A stretch of DNA of 64,000 nucleotides from Sphingobacterium detergens (GCF_003610355.1 NZ_RAPY01000003.1:496001-560000), one strand, 5' to 3'. Counted from the first letter of the stretch, positions 25,438 through 35,005 are shown. Notes: a model not told the origin generated them from the letters alone. Made by a program: numbers and translations.

Positions 25438-26466
25438 CTATTTTTCTATTGCTTTGATTTCATACAGTGTATTCCACAACTTACCAGTTACGAACAAGCG
25501 TTTATTGGCTTGATCATAGGCGATTCCATTCAGCTCATTATCATAAGCTGAAGTATGTTCATAGATTCCGACCAGATTAATCCTACTCTCTACAGCACCT
25601 GTCTCTGGATTGATAATTGCGAGAACATCCTTTTGATAGACATTCGCGTAAACTTTTCCATCAATATACTCCAATTCATTCAATTGATCTACGGGACCAT
25701 TCTCATCATATACACCAATTGAGCCCAACTCTTTACCAGTAACGGCATCCAGGAAGAACAATTTATTGGAGCCATCTGACTTAATTAAACGCTTGCCATC
25801 ATAGGTAATCCCCCAGCCCTCTTTACTATTTTCGTATTTAAATGAGCTCTCTTTTGTAAATGAATTTTTATCAAAAACGTATCCCTCACCTTGCTGCCAG
25901 GTTAGCATAAACAATTTATTACCCACTAACGTCATCCCTTCAGCGAAAGTTTTCTCATCGAATTTGATTTCTTTCAAGACCTTTCCAGTCGTCAGGTCTA
26001 CTTTTCTAAGATTAGACTCACCATATCGTCCATTTGATTCATACAATACGCCATCGGCAAACTGAAGTCCTTGGGTAAATGCTGTGGTATCATGCGGGTA
26101 TTTGTTGACAACCTGGAATCCATAGTTCTTTGCACTTGCAGGAACCACATAGAACGTGCTGGATACGGAATCTGACTTACCACCACTATAGACTGTTGCA
26201 GAAATATTGCGTGTACCATAGGCCATATCTTTGGTCTCTACAGTGATCGCTACAGTATCTGTAGAGGAGCCAACATGTTTGTCGTCCACAAAGTAAGCGA
26301 CAGAATCCATGGTAATTGCGTCAAATTTCAATTTTAATTGTACTTGACTGCCCTTTAAAACGGCTTGGTTTGCACCTGGTGACGCAAATTCCAAAGCAGA
26401 TTTTTTCGATTTACAAGAAGCAAAAGCAAGTGTTGCAATCGCAATAAAATACGTTATTTTTTTCAT
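25438..26466 (-). CDS. Glutaminyl-peptide cyclotransferase, exported lipoprotein
   Basis: The enzyme family cyclises N-terminal glutamine to pyroglutamate. A lipoprotein signal (LAFASCKSKK, Cys near 19) is followed by an Ig-like beta domain (about 25-110) and the beta-propeller glutamine cyclotransferase domain (about 115-342) with its typical HDTTAFTQGLQF, YESNGRYGES, FAEGMTL, WGITYDGKRLIKSDGS, LNELEYIDGKVYANVY and LNGIAYD motifs. These match the bacterial/plant-type QC propeller rather than the zinc-dependent animal type. It likely acts in the periplasm on exported proteins. No partner gene is adjacent. Confidence 0.9.
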   Translation of the reverse strand: MKKITYFIAIATLAFASCKSKKSALEFASPGANQAVLKGSQVQLKLKFDAITMDSVAYFVDDKHVGSSTDTVAITVETKDMAYGTRNISATVYSGGKSDSVSSTFYVVPASAKNYGFQVVNKYPHDTTAFTQGLQFADGVLYESNGRYGESNLRKVDLTTGKVLKEIKFDEKTFAEGMTLVGNKLFMLTWQQGEGYVFDKNSFTKESSFKYENSKEGWGITYDGKRLIKSDGSNKLFFLDAVTGKELGSIGVYDENGPVDQLNELEYIDGKVYANVYQKDVLAIINPETGAVESRINLVGIYEHTSAYDNELNGIAYDQANKRLFVTGKLWNTLYEIKAIEK

Positions 26467-26769
26467 CCGTATAAATTTGTTTATTCATATTGTGATGAAG
26501 CTATCAGATTTATTCATCGAGTGTATGTTTTAAGCGGCATTCATGAGCTCGCTTTGCTCGGTTTGAATAAATCATGATGGTTTCATCTATATAATCTATT
26601 TTTAAAACTGATGAAACGATCGCATTTTTATAAAACAGTATGTTTGAATAAACCGTAATCGTTTCATCTTTATAATACAAAAAGTCTGATTCAAAACCAG
26701 AAATTTGGTAATCTGATGACTTACACAGCCAAGATATTTCATTTCAGATCGAATAGCGCAATACTATTC
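26467..26769. repeat. Gap with an 81-base-period direct repeat
   Basis: GTTTGAATAAA followed by a variable triplet region and TTTCATCTnTATAAT occurs at 26561-26595 and 26642-26676, exactly 81 bases apart. The words GATGGTTTCATC (26577) and GATGAAACGATC (26610) lie in opposite orientation, so hairpins are possible. The GATGAAACCATC word recurs at 38995 and 39084. No gene is visible. Confidence 0.65.
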
Positions 26770-27126
26770 TCAACTATCCCAAAATGCATCTTTAATATAA
26801 GTAAGTTCTGCATGTGTGCTATTCGTTACCGCTACGACATCGAATCTCACCTCACCACTATATGCATGTTTTAATATATAGGCTTGCGCCGCCCGAATCA
26901 GTCGCCGTTGCTTGCGCACATCCACAAATTCATAAGGCTCACCGAAATCTGTCGTCGAACGTGTTTTCACCTCCACGAATACCAGGGTATCCCCATCCAT
27001 GACGATCAAATCTACTTCTAAATTCTTAAATCGCCAATTTCTTAACATTATTTTATAGCCCATCTCGATCAGGTATTCCATGGCCAACTGTTCGCCCTGT
27101 ATTCCTATTTCAAGATGTTTCGCCAT
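26770..27126 (-). CDS. yraN: YraN family protein (UPF0102), predicted endonuclease fold
   Basis: The 118-residue cytoplasmic protein shows the family pattern GIQGEQLAMEYL, GYKIMLRNWRFKNLEVDLIVMDGDTLVFVEVKTR in segments (GYKIMLRNWR, EVDLIV, LVFVEVKTRS) and the helical end RLIRAAQAYI. The E...D...EVK arrangement is that of the Holliday-junction-resolvase/restriction-endonuclease superfamily. Function is not established in the family; DNA repair or uptake roles are suspected. It lies 10 bases downstream of dnaG in the same orientation, so the two are probably co-transcribed. Confidence 0.9.
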   Translation of the reverse strand: MAKHLEIGIQGEQLAMEYLIEMGYKIMLRNWRFKNLEVDLIVMDGDTLVFVEVKTRSTTDFGEPYEFVDVRKQRRLIRAAQAYILKHAYSGEVRFDVVAVTNSTHAELTYIKDAFWDS

Positions 27127-27136
27127 ATTATCCGGA

Positions 27137-29140
27137 TTACTTTACAATCGTATTTCCCAAAAATCCCCCCAATAAACGCTCCGCTTCTTTGAGTTTTTGA
27201 TACTTAAAGATAAGCACTTCCAGATTAGCAACATCCTGTTCTTGCTTCATTTCCTCACGAATATGATGCATTTCTGCGCCTATCTTTTGCTTTTTTATCC
27301 GATAGATAGCCTCTACAACCAATTGTTTGAGATGCTCATACTCCTGAGTCACATAGATCTTGCGTTTATCGTCATTCCAATTTTCACTGAGTGAATATTT
27401 CGTCGCCACGCAATTGATCGCCAGTTCGGACACTGCGGAATCAGCATGGGAATAGAATAATTTTGCATCGGGGATTTCGTAATTTTCAGCAGCATCCCGA
27501 TAAGCTTTCAGAATAAATGCAGCACCCTTATCTTTAAATTCGATATCGCTGATATTACCCAACAAGACACCTGCAACCGGAATATCGCCATCCCCTTCCC
27601 AGGTCGCCAGGTAATCGCCGTAGTTGATCAGGATACGGACGATCTCACGTTCCTGCAGGATCTCAGCGGTCAGCTGAGTAGGCTGCTCCGTTGCTTCCAT
27701 TGCCGGCACACCTCCACGCTCATCATCTGTCATAAAGAAATCAGGCGGTGGACCATCCATTCCAAAAGGTGGCATACCCGTATTTGCTGGGGTATTTTGA
27801 GCTTTGCGAGAGGCATCCTTATCGGCCTTTTTTGCCTTATTCAGCCTTATCTTGTTGAGCTCAGCAAGCAAAATACGTTCCTCAATATCCAATAAATTGC
27901 TACATTCCCGAATAAAAACAGAAACTTTAATCTCATCGGGAATCAAAGCAATACTTTCAACAACATCACGTATTACTTCTGCCCTTTTGATCGGATCGTT
28001 GTTGGCATCGCGAAGTAAAATATTAGTCTTATAGAAGATAAAATCCTGCTGATGAGATTTCACGTAATCCTTAAAGGCTGTGGCTCCATAGGTTTGCACA
28101 TAGGAATCAGGGTCATTCCCATCCGGGAAGAGCAATACCTTTACATTTAACCCTTCTTCCAGCAACATATCGGTACCACGCAATGAGGCTTTTATACCTG
28201 CTTCATCCCCATCATAGAGTATAGTGACATTTTTGGTAAATCTGGAAATCAATTTAATCTGACCTGTGGTCAAGGAGGTTCCCGAAGAAGAAACCACATT
28301 TTCAACACCGGCCTGATGTACAGATAGAACATCCGCATAACCCTCGACGAGATAGCAGTTGTCCTCTTCCATAATTGCCTTTTTGGCAAAATTCAACCCA
28401 TAGAGTACATCTGACTTATGATAAATCTCACTTTCGGGTGAGTTTACATATTTAGCGACCTTCTTATCAGTCTTTAGCGTACGTCCACCAAACCCGATAA
28501 TACGTCCGGTTAGATTATGGATCGGGAACATGACACGCCCTCTAAAGCGATCGTAGAGCGATTTATCGTCACGCTCAATAGCCAGTCCACTTGCAGCCAG
28601 GTAATCCGGATGGAAGCCGGCTTCCTGTGCCTTATCCACCAGTGCCGTCCACTCTTCGGGCGAATAACCCAGTTCGAATTTCTTGATGATATCCTCGCGG
28701 TATCCCCGCTCTTTGAAATAGTTGAGTCCGATGACTTGTCCCATTTCACTTTTCCAGAGCTGTTCTACGAAAAATTTACCGGCCCAGGCACTCAAGACAT
28801 ATAGACTTTCTCTTTTATCCTGCGCAGCGAGCTGTGCTGGAGAACGTTCAACCTCTTCAATCTCAATGGAATATTTATCAGCCAGGTAACGAATCGCTTC
28901 GGGATAGGAGAACTTTTCCAGTTCCATCACAAATTTGAGTGAATCCCCCCCAACACCACAGCCAAAACATTTGTAGATACCTTTTGAGACAGAAACGTGG
29001 AATGAAGGTGTTTTTTCGTGGTGAAATGGACAGTTTCCGATCAACGAGGTACCACGCTTCTTTAAATCAACGAAGTCACCCACCACTTCCTCTATCCGTG
29101 CCGTTTCCAGTACTTTGTCAATAACTTCTTGCTTTATCAA
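27137..29140 (-). CDS. dnaG: DNA primase
   Basis: DnaG synthesises RNA primers at the replication fork. The N-terminal CHC2 zinc domain is visible (about 38-66: CPFHHEKTPSFHVS, then KCFGCGVGGD). The catalytic core follows, with FRGRVMFPI and the Toprim motifs VEGYADVLS and LYDGDEAGIKAS. The C-terminal region (about 440-667) is the DnaB-binding domain, separated by a Pro/Met/Gly-rich linker (PANTGMPPFGMDGPPP). The start is a TTG at 29140, because no ATG precedes the conserved IKQEVIDKVLETARIEEVV region (quoted by its start IKQEV). The length of 667 is slightly above average. Confidence 0.95.
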   Translation of the reverse strand: MIKQEVIDKVLETARIEEVVGDFVDLKKRGTSLIGNCPFHHEKTPSFHVSVSKGIYKCFGCGVGGDSLKFVMELEKFSYPEAIRYLADKYSIEIEEVERSPAQLAAQDKRESLYVLSAWAGKFFVEQLWKSEMGQVIGLNYFKERGYREDIIKKFELGYSPEEWTALVDKAQEAGFHPDYLAASGLAIERDDKSLYDRFRGRVMFPIHNLTGRIIGFGGRTLKTDKKVAKYVNSPESEIYHKSDVLYGLNFAKKAIMEEDNCYLVEGYADVLSVHQAGVENVVSSSGTSLTTGQIKLISRFTKNVTILYDGDEAGIKASLRGTDMLLEEGLNVKVLLFPDGNDPDSYVQTYGATAFKDYVKSHQQDFIFYKTNILLRDANNDPIKRAEVIRDVVESIALIPDEIKVSVFIRECSNLLDIEERILLAELNKIRLNKAKKADKDASRKAQNTPANTGMPPFGMDGPPPDFFMTDDERGGVPAMEATEQPTQLTAEILQEREIVRILINYGDYLATWEGDGDIPVAGVLLGNISDIEFKDKGAAFILKAYRDAAENYEIPDAKLFYSHADSAVSELAINCVATKYSLSENWNDDKRKIYVTQEYEHLKQLVVEAIYRIKKQKIGAEMHHIREEMKQEQDVANLEVLIFKYQKLKEAERLLGGFLGNTIVK

Positions 29141-29448
29141 AATCGTGCTCCTATTTTTAATGTAAAATTAGTATAAATCTGATAGATTTTAGTCCCGATC
29201 CAATTATTTATACCAACCCTTTACTGTCTAATCAAACTGCTCAAAAAGAGATTTAACCCCAGCTAATCCGCCCACTTTAGTTCTTATACCTTCAAAATGA
29301 GCCGAACAAAGGCTCCGATGGAACCTCTATGCTACAATAACGTCCTGTTTTTACAGTTTCGAAATGAAATATTGACTTTTATCGACAAAAAACAATTTCG
29401 AATTCTTTACATTTGTTGTTCAATTTATAGCTGATTAAGATAATCAAA
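29141..29448. other. Divergent intergenic region dnaG / UDP-glucose dehydrogenase
   Basis: This 308-base gap carries the promoter box of the UDP-glucose dehydrogenase gene at 29408. I see no clear -7 box for dnaG, no hairpin terminator and no small gene in it. Confidence 0.5.
29408..29415 (+). promoter_or_regulatory. Promoter -7 box of the UDP-glucose dehydrogenase gene
   Basis: TACATTTG matches TAnnTTTG exactly, 33 bases before the ATG. Confidence 0.6.
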
Positions 29449-30834
29449 ATGAGTAAAACTATCAAGAAAATATGCTGTATAGGAGCTGGTTACGTGGGTG
29501 GGCCAACCATGTCGGTTGTTGCGAAACAATGTCCTCATATTGAGATCACCATTGTTGATATGAATGCCGAGCGCATTGCAGCCTGGAATGATGAAAACCT
29601 GGAAAACCTCCCTGTCTATGAACCGGGACTCCAAGAAATCGTTGCTGAAGCGAGGGGGCGCAATTTGTTTTTCTCAACCGATATCAACAAGGCTATTGAT
29701 GAGGCCGATATGATTTTTATTTCGGTCAATACCCCAACCAAAAATTACGGAAAAGGAAAGGGGATGGCTGCGGATTTAAAATATATCGAGCTATGTGCTC
29801 GTCAGATCGCTTCAGTCGCCAAAGATGATAAGATTCTTGTCGAAAAATCCACTCTTCCGGTACGTACAGCAGCGGCATTGAAAAGTATCCTTGATAATAC
29901 CGGTAACGGTGTGAATTTCCATATTTTATCAAATCCGGAATTCTTGGCCGAAGGGACGGCAATACAGGATTTGATCAATCCGGACCGTGTACTTATCGGC
30001 GGTGAAAATGAAGAAGCAATTGCAGCATTAGTGAATATTTATGCGCATTGGGTAGATCAAAGCAAAATCTTGACGACAAATCTATGGTCTTCCGAGCTTT
30101 CTAAATTGACCGCCAACGCTTTTCTGGCGCAACGGGTCTCTTCTATTAATTCGATCTCTGCTCTTTGTGAGAAAACGGGAGCCAATGTCGATGAGGTATC
30201 CAAAGCGATTGGTATGGACACACGTATCGGCGCTAAATTTTTAAAAGCATCGGTTGGCTTCGGCGGATCATGTTTTCAGAAAGACATTCTCAACCTCGTC
30301 TATATCGCACGCAGTTATGGGCTTACGGAAGTCGCTGAATACTGGGATCAGGTTATTTTAATGAATGATTATCAAAAGCAACGTTTTGCTGACAATATCA
30401 TCCAGACATTGTACAATACGGTATCAGGAAAAAAGATTGCCTTTTTGGGCTGGGCGTTTAAAAAAGATACCAATGATACGCGTGAGTCTGCGGCGATCTA
30501 CGTAGCCGATTATCTGTTAAATGAACAGGCCGAAATTACAGTATACGATCCGAAAGTATCTGCGGAACGTATTTACGCTGACTTGGATTATCTGAACACG
30601 CGTTCATCGGAAGAAAATAGGCTCTTGGTCAAAGTTGTCAATACGCCTTATGAAGCCTGTGACGACGCACACGCTGTTGCCATATTAACAGAATGGGATG
30701 AATTCAAAAGCTATGACTGGAAGAAGATAAAAGATCAGATGAAGAAACCTGCCTTTGTATTTGATGGCCGGAAACTATTGAATCGAAAACAGCTTGAAGA
30801 TCTCGATTTTAAATATTATGCGATAGGCGAATAA
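29449..30834 (+). CDS. UDP-glucose 6-dehydrogenase
   Basis: The enzyme oxidises UDP-glucose to UDP-glucuronate with two NAD+. The N-terminal Rossmann motif is CIGAGYVGGPT at about 10-20; the catalytic cysteine lies in VGFGGSCFQKDI (near residue 277); the C-terminal UDP-binding domain contains LGWAFKKDTNDTRESAAIYV. The sequence style (GAGYVGGPTMSVVA, VVNTPTK-like EKSTLPVRTA) resembles the eukaryote-type UGDH subgroup rather than TuaD/Ugd of enterobacteria. The length of 461 agrees. The product probably feeds surface polysaccharide synthesis; it stands alone here between a promoter and a strong terminator. Confidence 0.94.
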   Translation: MSKTIKKICCIGAGYVGGPTMSVVAKQCPHIEITIVDMNAERIAAWNDENLENLPVYEPGLQEIVAEARGRNLFFSTDINKAIDEADMIFISVNTPTKNYGKGKGMAADLKYIELCARQIASVAKDDKILVEKSTLPVRTAAALKSILDNTGNGVNFHILSNPEFLAEGTAIQDLINPDRVLIGGENEEAIAALVNIYAHWVDQSKILTTNLWSSELSKLTANAFLAQRVSSINSISALCEKTGANVDEVSKAIGMDTRIGAKFLKASVGFGGSCFQKDILNLVYIARSYGLTEVAEYWDQVILMNDYQKQRFADNIIQTLYNTVSGKKIAFLGWAFKKDTNDTRESAAIYVADYLLNEQAEITVYDPKVSAERIYADLDYLNTRSSEENRLLVKVVNTPYEACDDAHAVAILTEWDEFKSYDWKKIKDQMKKPAFVFDGRKLLNRKQLEDLDFKYYAIGE

Positions 30835-30855
30835 CCGCATCACGAGATAAAGAAG

Positions 30856-30905
30856 AACCCTCAGTAGCTATCTGTATGTTCATACGGATATCACTGAGGG
30901 TTTTG
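30856..30905 (+). terminator. Terminator after UDP-glucose dehydrogenase
   Basis: AACCCTCAGT and ACTGAGGGTT form a 10-bp outer stem enclosing a second pairing (GTATG/CATAC), followed by TTTTGTTTG. Confidence 0.8.
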
Positions 30906-30973
30906 TTTGTGCCTGTTGGCAACGCATAAGGAAAGAGAGATGAAACACAAGCGAAGCAACAGGACTTTTTATC

Positions 30974-31294
30974 TTAATTGTTTAACATGCCATAAAATTC
31001 ATTCATGTAATACGATTCTTGTAATGCATCCCTAAAGTTTTGCCATTGCTCTTCGTCAAACGAGAAAACAATATCAGGATAAGGCGTCTTCATAATCAAG
31101 CGAAATTCACCATCCGGGAATGAACTGAAGAAAAGTTCGTCGCCATTACTCTTAATGATGTTCAGAAAATCGAAAAACTTATTCTGTGTAAATGTCAGTA
31201 CAAAACTTTGCTGCCAGATATAATATGTTCTGCACTTATGGCAAACACTAATGTGGGTATCTCCGCGTTGACTTAGAATCTTGGTATCACACAT
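30974..31294 (-). CDS. Conserved hypothetical protein, 106 residues, with N-terminal Cys motifs
   Basis: The protein has an early Cys2 and a CHKCRTYYIWQQSF segment at about 18-31, suggesting a small metal-binding or iron-responsive element, then alternating strand/helix segments (FFSSFPDGEFRLIMKTP, VFSFDEEQWQNFRDAL). This pattern recalls a Bacteroidota-specific small family (possibly DUF6686), but I am not certain of the assignment. It has its own -7 box at 31333-31340 and lies downstream of the M3 peptidase gene and its terminator, so it is probably monocistronic. Cytoplasmic; function unknown. Confidence 0.75.
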   Translation of the reverse strand: MCDTKILSQRGDTHISVCHKCRTYYIWQQSFVLTFTQNKFFDFLNIIKSNGDELFFSSFPDGEFRLIMKTPYPDIVFSFDEEQWQNFRDALQESYYMNEFYGMLNN

Positions 31295-31332
31295 ACTATC
31301 TACATTTATTTAGACTCATTATAAATAATATC

Positions 31333-31340
31333 CAAATGTA
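31333..31340 (-). promoter_or_regulatory. Promoter -7 box of the 106-residue hypothetical gene
   Basis: The minus strand reads TACATTTG, an exact TAnnTTTG match, 38 bases before the start codon. Confidence 0.55.
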
Positions 31341-31369
31341 AGCATTGTTTTTAGAATAACAAGTATTAA

Positions 31370-31415
31370 AACAAAAAAAGGAGATATATTTTTATATATC
31401 TCCTTTTTTTGTTTT
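31370..31415. terminator. Terminator of the M3 peptidase gene
   Basis: An almost perfect inverted repeat of ACAAAAAAAGGAGATATA with its complement around a short T loop, flanked by A- and T-runs, lies 9 bases after the peptidase stop. Confidence 0.8.
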
Positions 31416-31423
31416 GCAATGGA

Positions 31424-33535
31424 TTAATTCAATCCTCTTTTTTTCAATAAATATTTCGGATCTGGGTCTGCACCTCTAAAGATACGGTACATTTTTGCCG
31501 GATCATCTGTTCCTCCTTTTTCGAGGACATTCTTACGGAATGAATCCGCTGTTGCTTTATCGTACAAAGATTTCTCTTTGAAGGCTGCAAAAGCATCTGA
31601 ATCCAATACTTCCGACCAGATATAAGCATAGTATCCTGCCGAATAACCTCCAGTAAAGATATGCTGAAAATAAGTACTTCTATAACGCGGGATAATTGCG
31701 TCAATAATACCTATTTTCTTCATGGCTGCTTTTTCAAATCCGTTGACATCTTTCGAAATTTCCTTGGTTGTCGCATGGTAATCCATATCCAACAATGCTG
31801 CTGAAAGATATTCCACTGTTGCAAAGCCTTGATCAAAAGTACCTGCTTTTTCCATTTTTTGGATCAATGAATCTGGCATGGCCTCTTTGGTCTTAAAATG
31901 TTTTGCATAGGTCTTTAATACCTCGGGATCTGCGGCCCAATTTTCCATGATCTGTGATGGCAATTCGACAAAGTCACGTGGTACGGAAGTACCGGCCATT
32001 GATCTGTATCTGACATTGGAAAGTAGTCCATGTAAAGCATGTCCAAATTCATGAAATAGCGTAGTCGCCTCATCAAATGTCAGCAATGCAGGGTTTTTAC
32101 CCACAGGTTTTGTGAAATTACATACAATAGAGATCACCGGAGGAACACGTCTACCATCTTTTGTAGATTGATCGCGGTAAGATGTCATCCAAGCGCCACC
32201 ACGTTTAGATTCACGTGGAAAGAAGTCTGCATACAAAAGTCCCAGATGTGAACCATCTTTGTCTTTCACTTCGTAAACCTCTACTTCTTTATGATAGGTC
32301 GGTACATTGTTGAGGGCAACAAATGTCAAACCATATAGTTTGTTTGCTACTGCAAAAGCGCCTTCACGTACTGTTGGTAAGCTCAAATAAGGTTTGATTT
32401 CATCTTCATCCAGTGCAAAGCGTTTTTTGCGGATAATTTCTGTATAATATCTCCAATCGTAAGGCGCAACCGCAAAAGTACCACCTTCGCCTTTAATCTC
32501 TTTTGCGATATCCGCCTCTTCGCCCTTTGCTTTCGCCAAAGCCGGTGTCCATAGCTTATTCAATAAAGCATATACATTTTCAGGTGTCTTAGCCATGGAT
32601 TCCTCCAAGACATAGGCCGCATGCGATTTATAGCCCAATAGCTTCGCTTTTTGAAGACGAAGGTTGACGATTTTCTGAATGATTTCTTTGTTATCATTTG
32701 TGTTATCGTGGTTGCCACGCATTTGATATGCTTCCCAGATCTGCTTTCTCAGTTCCCGATTTTTGGCATATTGCAGGAAAGGCATGATCGAAGGATTCTG
32801 TAAGGTAAATACCCATTTATCCTTTTTACCTTTGGCAACAGCTTCCTCGGCAGCCGCAGTTTTTAATGATTCAGGTAGGCCTTCCAATTGACTCGCCGAA
32901 TCAACCACCAGTTGGTAGGCATTGGTTTCAGCCAATAGGTTCTGTCCGAACTGTGTTGTCAATGTCGAAAGTTCGGCATTGATCTTTTTCATTTTTTCTT
33001 TATCCGCATCTTTTAGGTTTGCGCCAGAACGCACGAAGCTCTTATAAGTCTCTTCTAGGAGTTTGTTGTCTTGGGCGTCCAGACCAAGTGTATTACGGCT
33101 ATTCCAAACTTCCTTGATTTTATCAAATAATTTGGAGTTCATCGAAATTTCATCCGAATGGCTAGACAATATTGGGGCTAGGTCTTTTGCGATCGCCTGA
33201 ATGCTATCGTTCGTATTTGCGTAATTGAGATTATGAAATACAGTAGATACATTATTTAGCAAGCTTCCAGCATTTTCAAGGGCTACTATCGTATTTTGGA
33301 AAGTCGCTTTATCGGAATTATCGACTATAGAGTCAATTTCCAAATTATGCACTTTTATTGCCTCCTCAAAGGCAGGCCTGAAATGTTCGGTTTTGATCTT
33401 GTCAAATGGTGGAACATTAAAGGGTGTTTCATAGGCTAACAAAAGAGGATTATCTGTCATCATTTTTTTTTCCTCACAACCAACAATCGCAGTTGCCACT
33501 ATCATTAAAAATGGCAAAAGTTGTCTTTTCTTCAT
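31424..33535 (-). CDS. M3 family zinc metallopeptidase (Dcp/oligopeptidase A type), lipoprotein
   Basis: The enzyme family cleaves oligopeptides, Dcp releasing C-terminal dipeptides. The zinc site FHEFGHALHGLL lies at about residue 490-500, with the third ligand region ENWAADPEVL downstream. A lipoprotein signal (MKKRQLLPFLMIVATAIVGCEEKK) places it on a membrane facing outward, unlike cytoplasmic OpdA. The domain covers nearly the entire 703 residues, the usual length. The C-terminal GGYSAGYYAYIWSEVLDSDAF motif supports Dcp-type substrate binding. It has its own promoter (33563) and terminator. Confidence 0.93.
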   Translation of the reverse strand: MKKRQLLPFLMIVATAIVGCEEKKMMTDNPLLLAYETPFNVPPFDKIKTEHFRPAFEEAIKVHNLEIDSIVDNSDKATFQNTIVALENAGSLLNNVSTVFHNLNYANTNDSIQAIAKDLAPILSSHSDEISMNSKLFDKIKEVWNSRNTLGLDAQDNKLLEETYKSFVRSGANLKDADKEKMKKINAELSTLTTQFGQNLLAETNAYQLVVDSASQLEGLPESLKTAAAEEAVAKGKKDKWVFTLQNPSIMPFLQYAKNRELRKQIWEAYQMRGNHDNTNDNKEIIQKIVNLRLQKAKLLGYKSHAAYVLEESMAKTPENVYALLNKLWTPALAKAKGEEADIAKEIKGEGGTFAVAPYDWRYYTEIIRKKRFALDEDEIKPYLSLPTVREGAFAVANKLYGLTFVALNNVPTYHKEVEVYEVKDKDGSHLGLLYADFFPRESKRGGAWMTSYRDQSTKDGRRVPPVISIVCNFTKPVGKNPALLTFDEATTLFHEFGHALHGLLSNVRYRSMAGTSVPRDFVELPSQIMENWAADPEVLKTYAKHFKTKEAMPDSLIQKMEKAGTFDQGFATVEYLSAALLDMDYHATTKEISKDVNGFEKAAMKKIGIIDAIIPRYRSTYFQHIFTGGYSAGYYAYIWSEVLDSDAFAAFKEKSLYDKATADSFRKNVLEKGGTDDPAKMYRIFRGADPDPKYLLKKRGLN

Positions 33536-33562
33536 ATCGTCTGATTATTCCTGATTTTTTTC

Positions 33563-33570
33563 CAAAGATA
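33563..33570 (-). promoter_or_regulatory. Promoter -7 box of the M3 peptidase gene
   Basis: The minus strand reads TATCTTTG, an exact TAnnTTTG match, 27 bases before the start codon. Confidence 0.55.
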
Positions 33571-33704
33571 ATAAAATTAGGCAAATACAGGAGTCCCGGT
33601 TCTTTGCATCGCAGCCGACCGAAAAAACGTCATCCTATTGTAAAACAAAAACTTATTCGTAACCTTGTTAAAAATAATCTGTCAATTTGGGTAAAAATAT
33701 TTAA

Positions 33705-34781
33705 ATGAGCGCTATTAACCGTTTCTTTTGGAGATGTGCAGGTGTACATCAAGAAACTCTTGAAAAGTATCCGGAGGAGCATAGTAAGTACACAGCCATA
33801 GGTGCTACTATTTTTTTTACTGGTTTGTTTGCCAGTCTTTCTGGCGGCTATGCTATGTATTTTGTGTTTAGTGGGGGAACACTAGACTGGTTCCTGGCGA
33901 TCGTATTCGGGATCATTTGGGGCTTGGCTATTTTCAATATGGACCGCTATATCGTACTGAGTATCAACAAATCAAAAAGTGGCTGGATGCAACTCTTGCA
34001 GGCGCTACCCCGTATTCTCTTGGCTATTTTAATTGGTTTAGTTATTTCTCGGCCTTTGGAACTGAAAATTTTTGACAAGGAGATCCGTGAGAATTTACGC
34101 GTACGTTTCCTCGCTGACCAACGCGCAAAAATTGATACCCTGAACAGTACATTCAATAAAAAATACAGTAATGAGGTCAATCAACTAAAAGCGATAAGTG
34201 TAGAACGTGATTCACTGGAATCTAGTATCAAGACCGATCGCACCAAATTGAATTATGAAATCTATGGGAATAAAACCACAGAGACATCGGGTGTGATGGG
34301 TTATGGCCCTTATGCTAAAATGAAGGAAGAAGATCTCAAAAAGAAAGAAGCTTATCTGGACACCCTACGTAATAAGATCGCAGCACAACAAAATGCTATC
34401 CGTCAAAAGCAAAAATTTGAGGGAATACTGGATCAAAAGGTTTTGTCAAATGCCTCGCTGGACAGTGCAGTCAACGTCGCAGGTTTTGCGGATCGCAATT
34501 CAGCGCTAGGTAATCTACGCTATGATGCCAATGGAAAGGTCAATGAATCCAATGCAAATGCGGTATTCTTTATCGCGCTACTCTTTGTGTTTTTAGAATG
34601 TCTTCCTGTCATTGTCAAACTGTTGGCCGGACGTGATCCTTATGACAATGAAATCCAAAACCTAAGAACCCGACATGATTACGAATCAGACACGAATCTC
34701 GTTGTCGAGAAAGAGGCTGTTGATCGTCTAAAGGATACTTACGTCGATGTTTCGATCAATAAACGCATGAAAGAGCTGTAG
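33705..34781 (+). CDS. DUF4407 membrane protein
   Basis: The 358-residue protein begins with a short conserved cytoplasmic segment (FFWRCAGVHQETLEKYPEEHSKYTAIGAT, given by its start FFWRCAGVH), two hydrophobic helices at about 30-52 and 58-76, a third near 95-115 (LPRILLAILIGLVIS), a long coiled-coil region with many charged residues (about 125-265) and a last helix (AVFFIALLFVFLECLPVIVKLLAG). The NMDRYIV motif after the second helix and the SRPLELKIFDKEI motif are typical of DUF4407. Function is unknown. It is flanked by divergent and convergent neighbours, so it appears monocistronic. Confidence 0.88.
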   Translation: MSAINRFFWRCAGVHQETLEKYPEEHSKYTAIGATIFFTGLFASLSGGYAMYFVFSGGTLDWFLAIVFGIIWGLAIFNMDRYIVLSINKSKSGWMQLLQALPRILLAILIGLVISRPLELKIFDKEIRENLRVRFLADQRAKIDTLNSTFNKKYSNEVNQLKAISVERDSLESSIKTDRTKLNYEIYGNKTTETSGVMGYGPYAKMKEEDLKKKEAYLDTLRNKIAAQQNAIRQKQKFEGILDQKVLSNASLDSAVNVAGFADRNSALGNLRYDANGKVNESNANAVFFIALLFVFLECLPVIVKLLAGRDPYDNEIQNLRTRHDYESDTNLVVEKEAVDRLKDTYVDVSINKRMKEL

Positions 34782-34789
34782 GGAGGTAT

Positions 34790-34940
34790 TAGTATTGAGT
34801 ATTGAGTAGTGCGTATTGAAACTTTGGTGGGTCAAGCCTTCGGCTTATGTTATATAAGTGAGTTGGCTTTATCTATTAGCATTGAGGTATGAGTATTTAG
34901 TAGTGAAACTTTACTGAGTTCAAGCCTTCGGCTTACGGCC
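34790..34940. repeat. Dispersed intergenic repeat with paired TTCG hairpins
   Basis: TCAAGCCTTCGGCTTA occurs at 34832-34847 and 34920-34935, exactly 88 bases apart, each preceded by a TATTGAGTA-rich stretch and a GAAACTTT word. AAGC-C(TTCG)G-GCTT folds into a short hairpin with an extra-stable tetraloop. The TATTGAGTA words match the repeat at 16494-16618 on the opposite strand. Confidence 0.7.
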
Positions 34941-34950
34941 TTAGTTTGAG

Positions 34951-35005
34951 GATTGAAGAGCTTGTTTGCAAGAAGCCTAGCGCTTTTATGACCAGCTCTT
35001 CAATC
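34951..35005. terminator. Inverted repeat between DUF4407 and rmuC, likely bidirectional terminator
   Basis: GATTGAAGAGCT (34951-34962) is perfectly complementary to AGCTCTTCAATC (34994-35005), 12 bp with a 31-base loop, followed by TTTGTTCTT. It separates two convergent genes. Confidence 0.6.
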
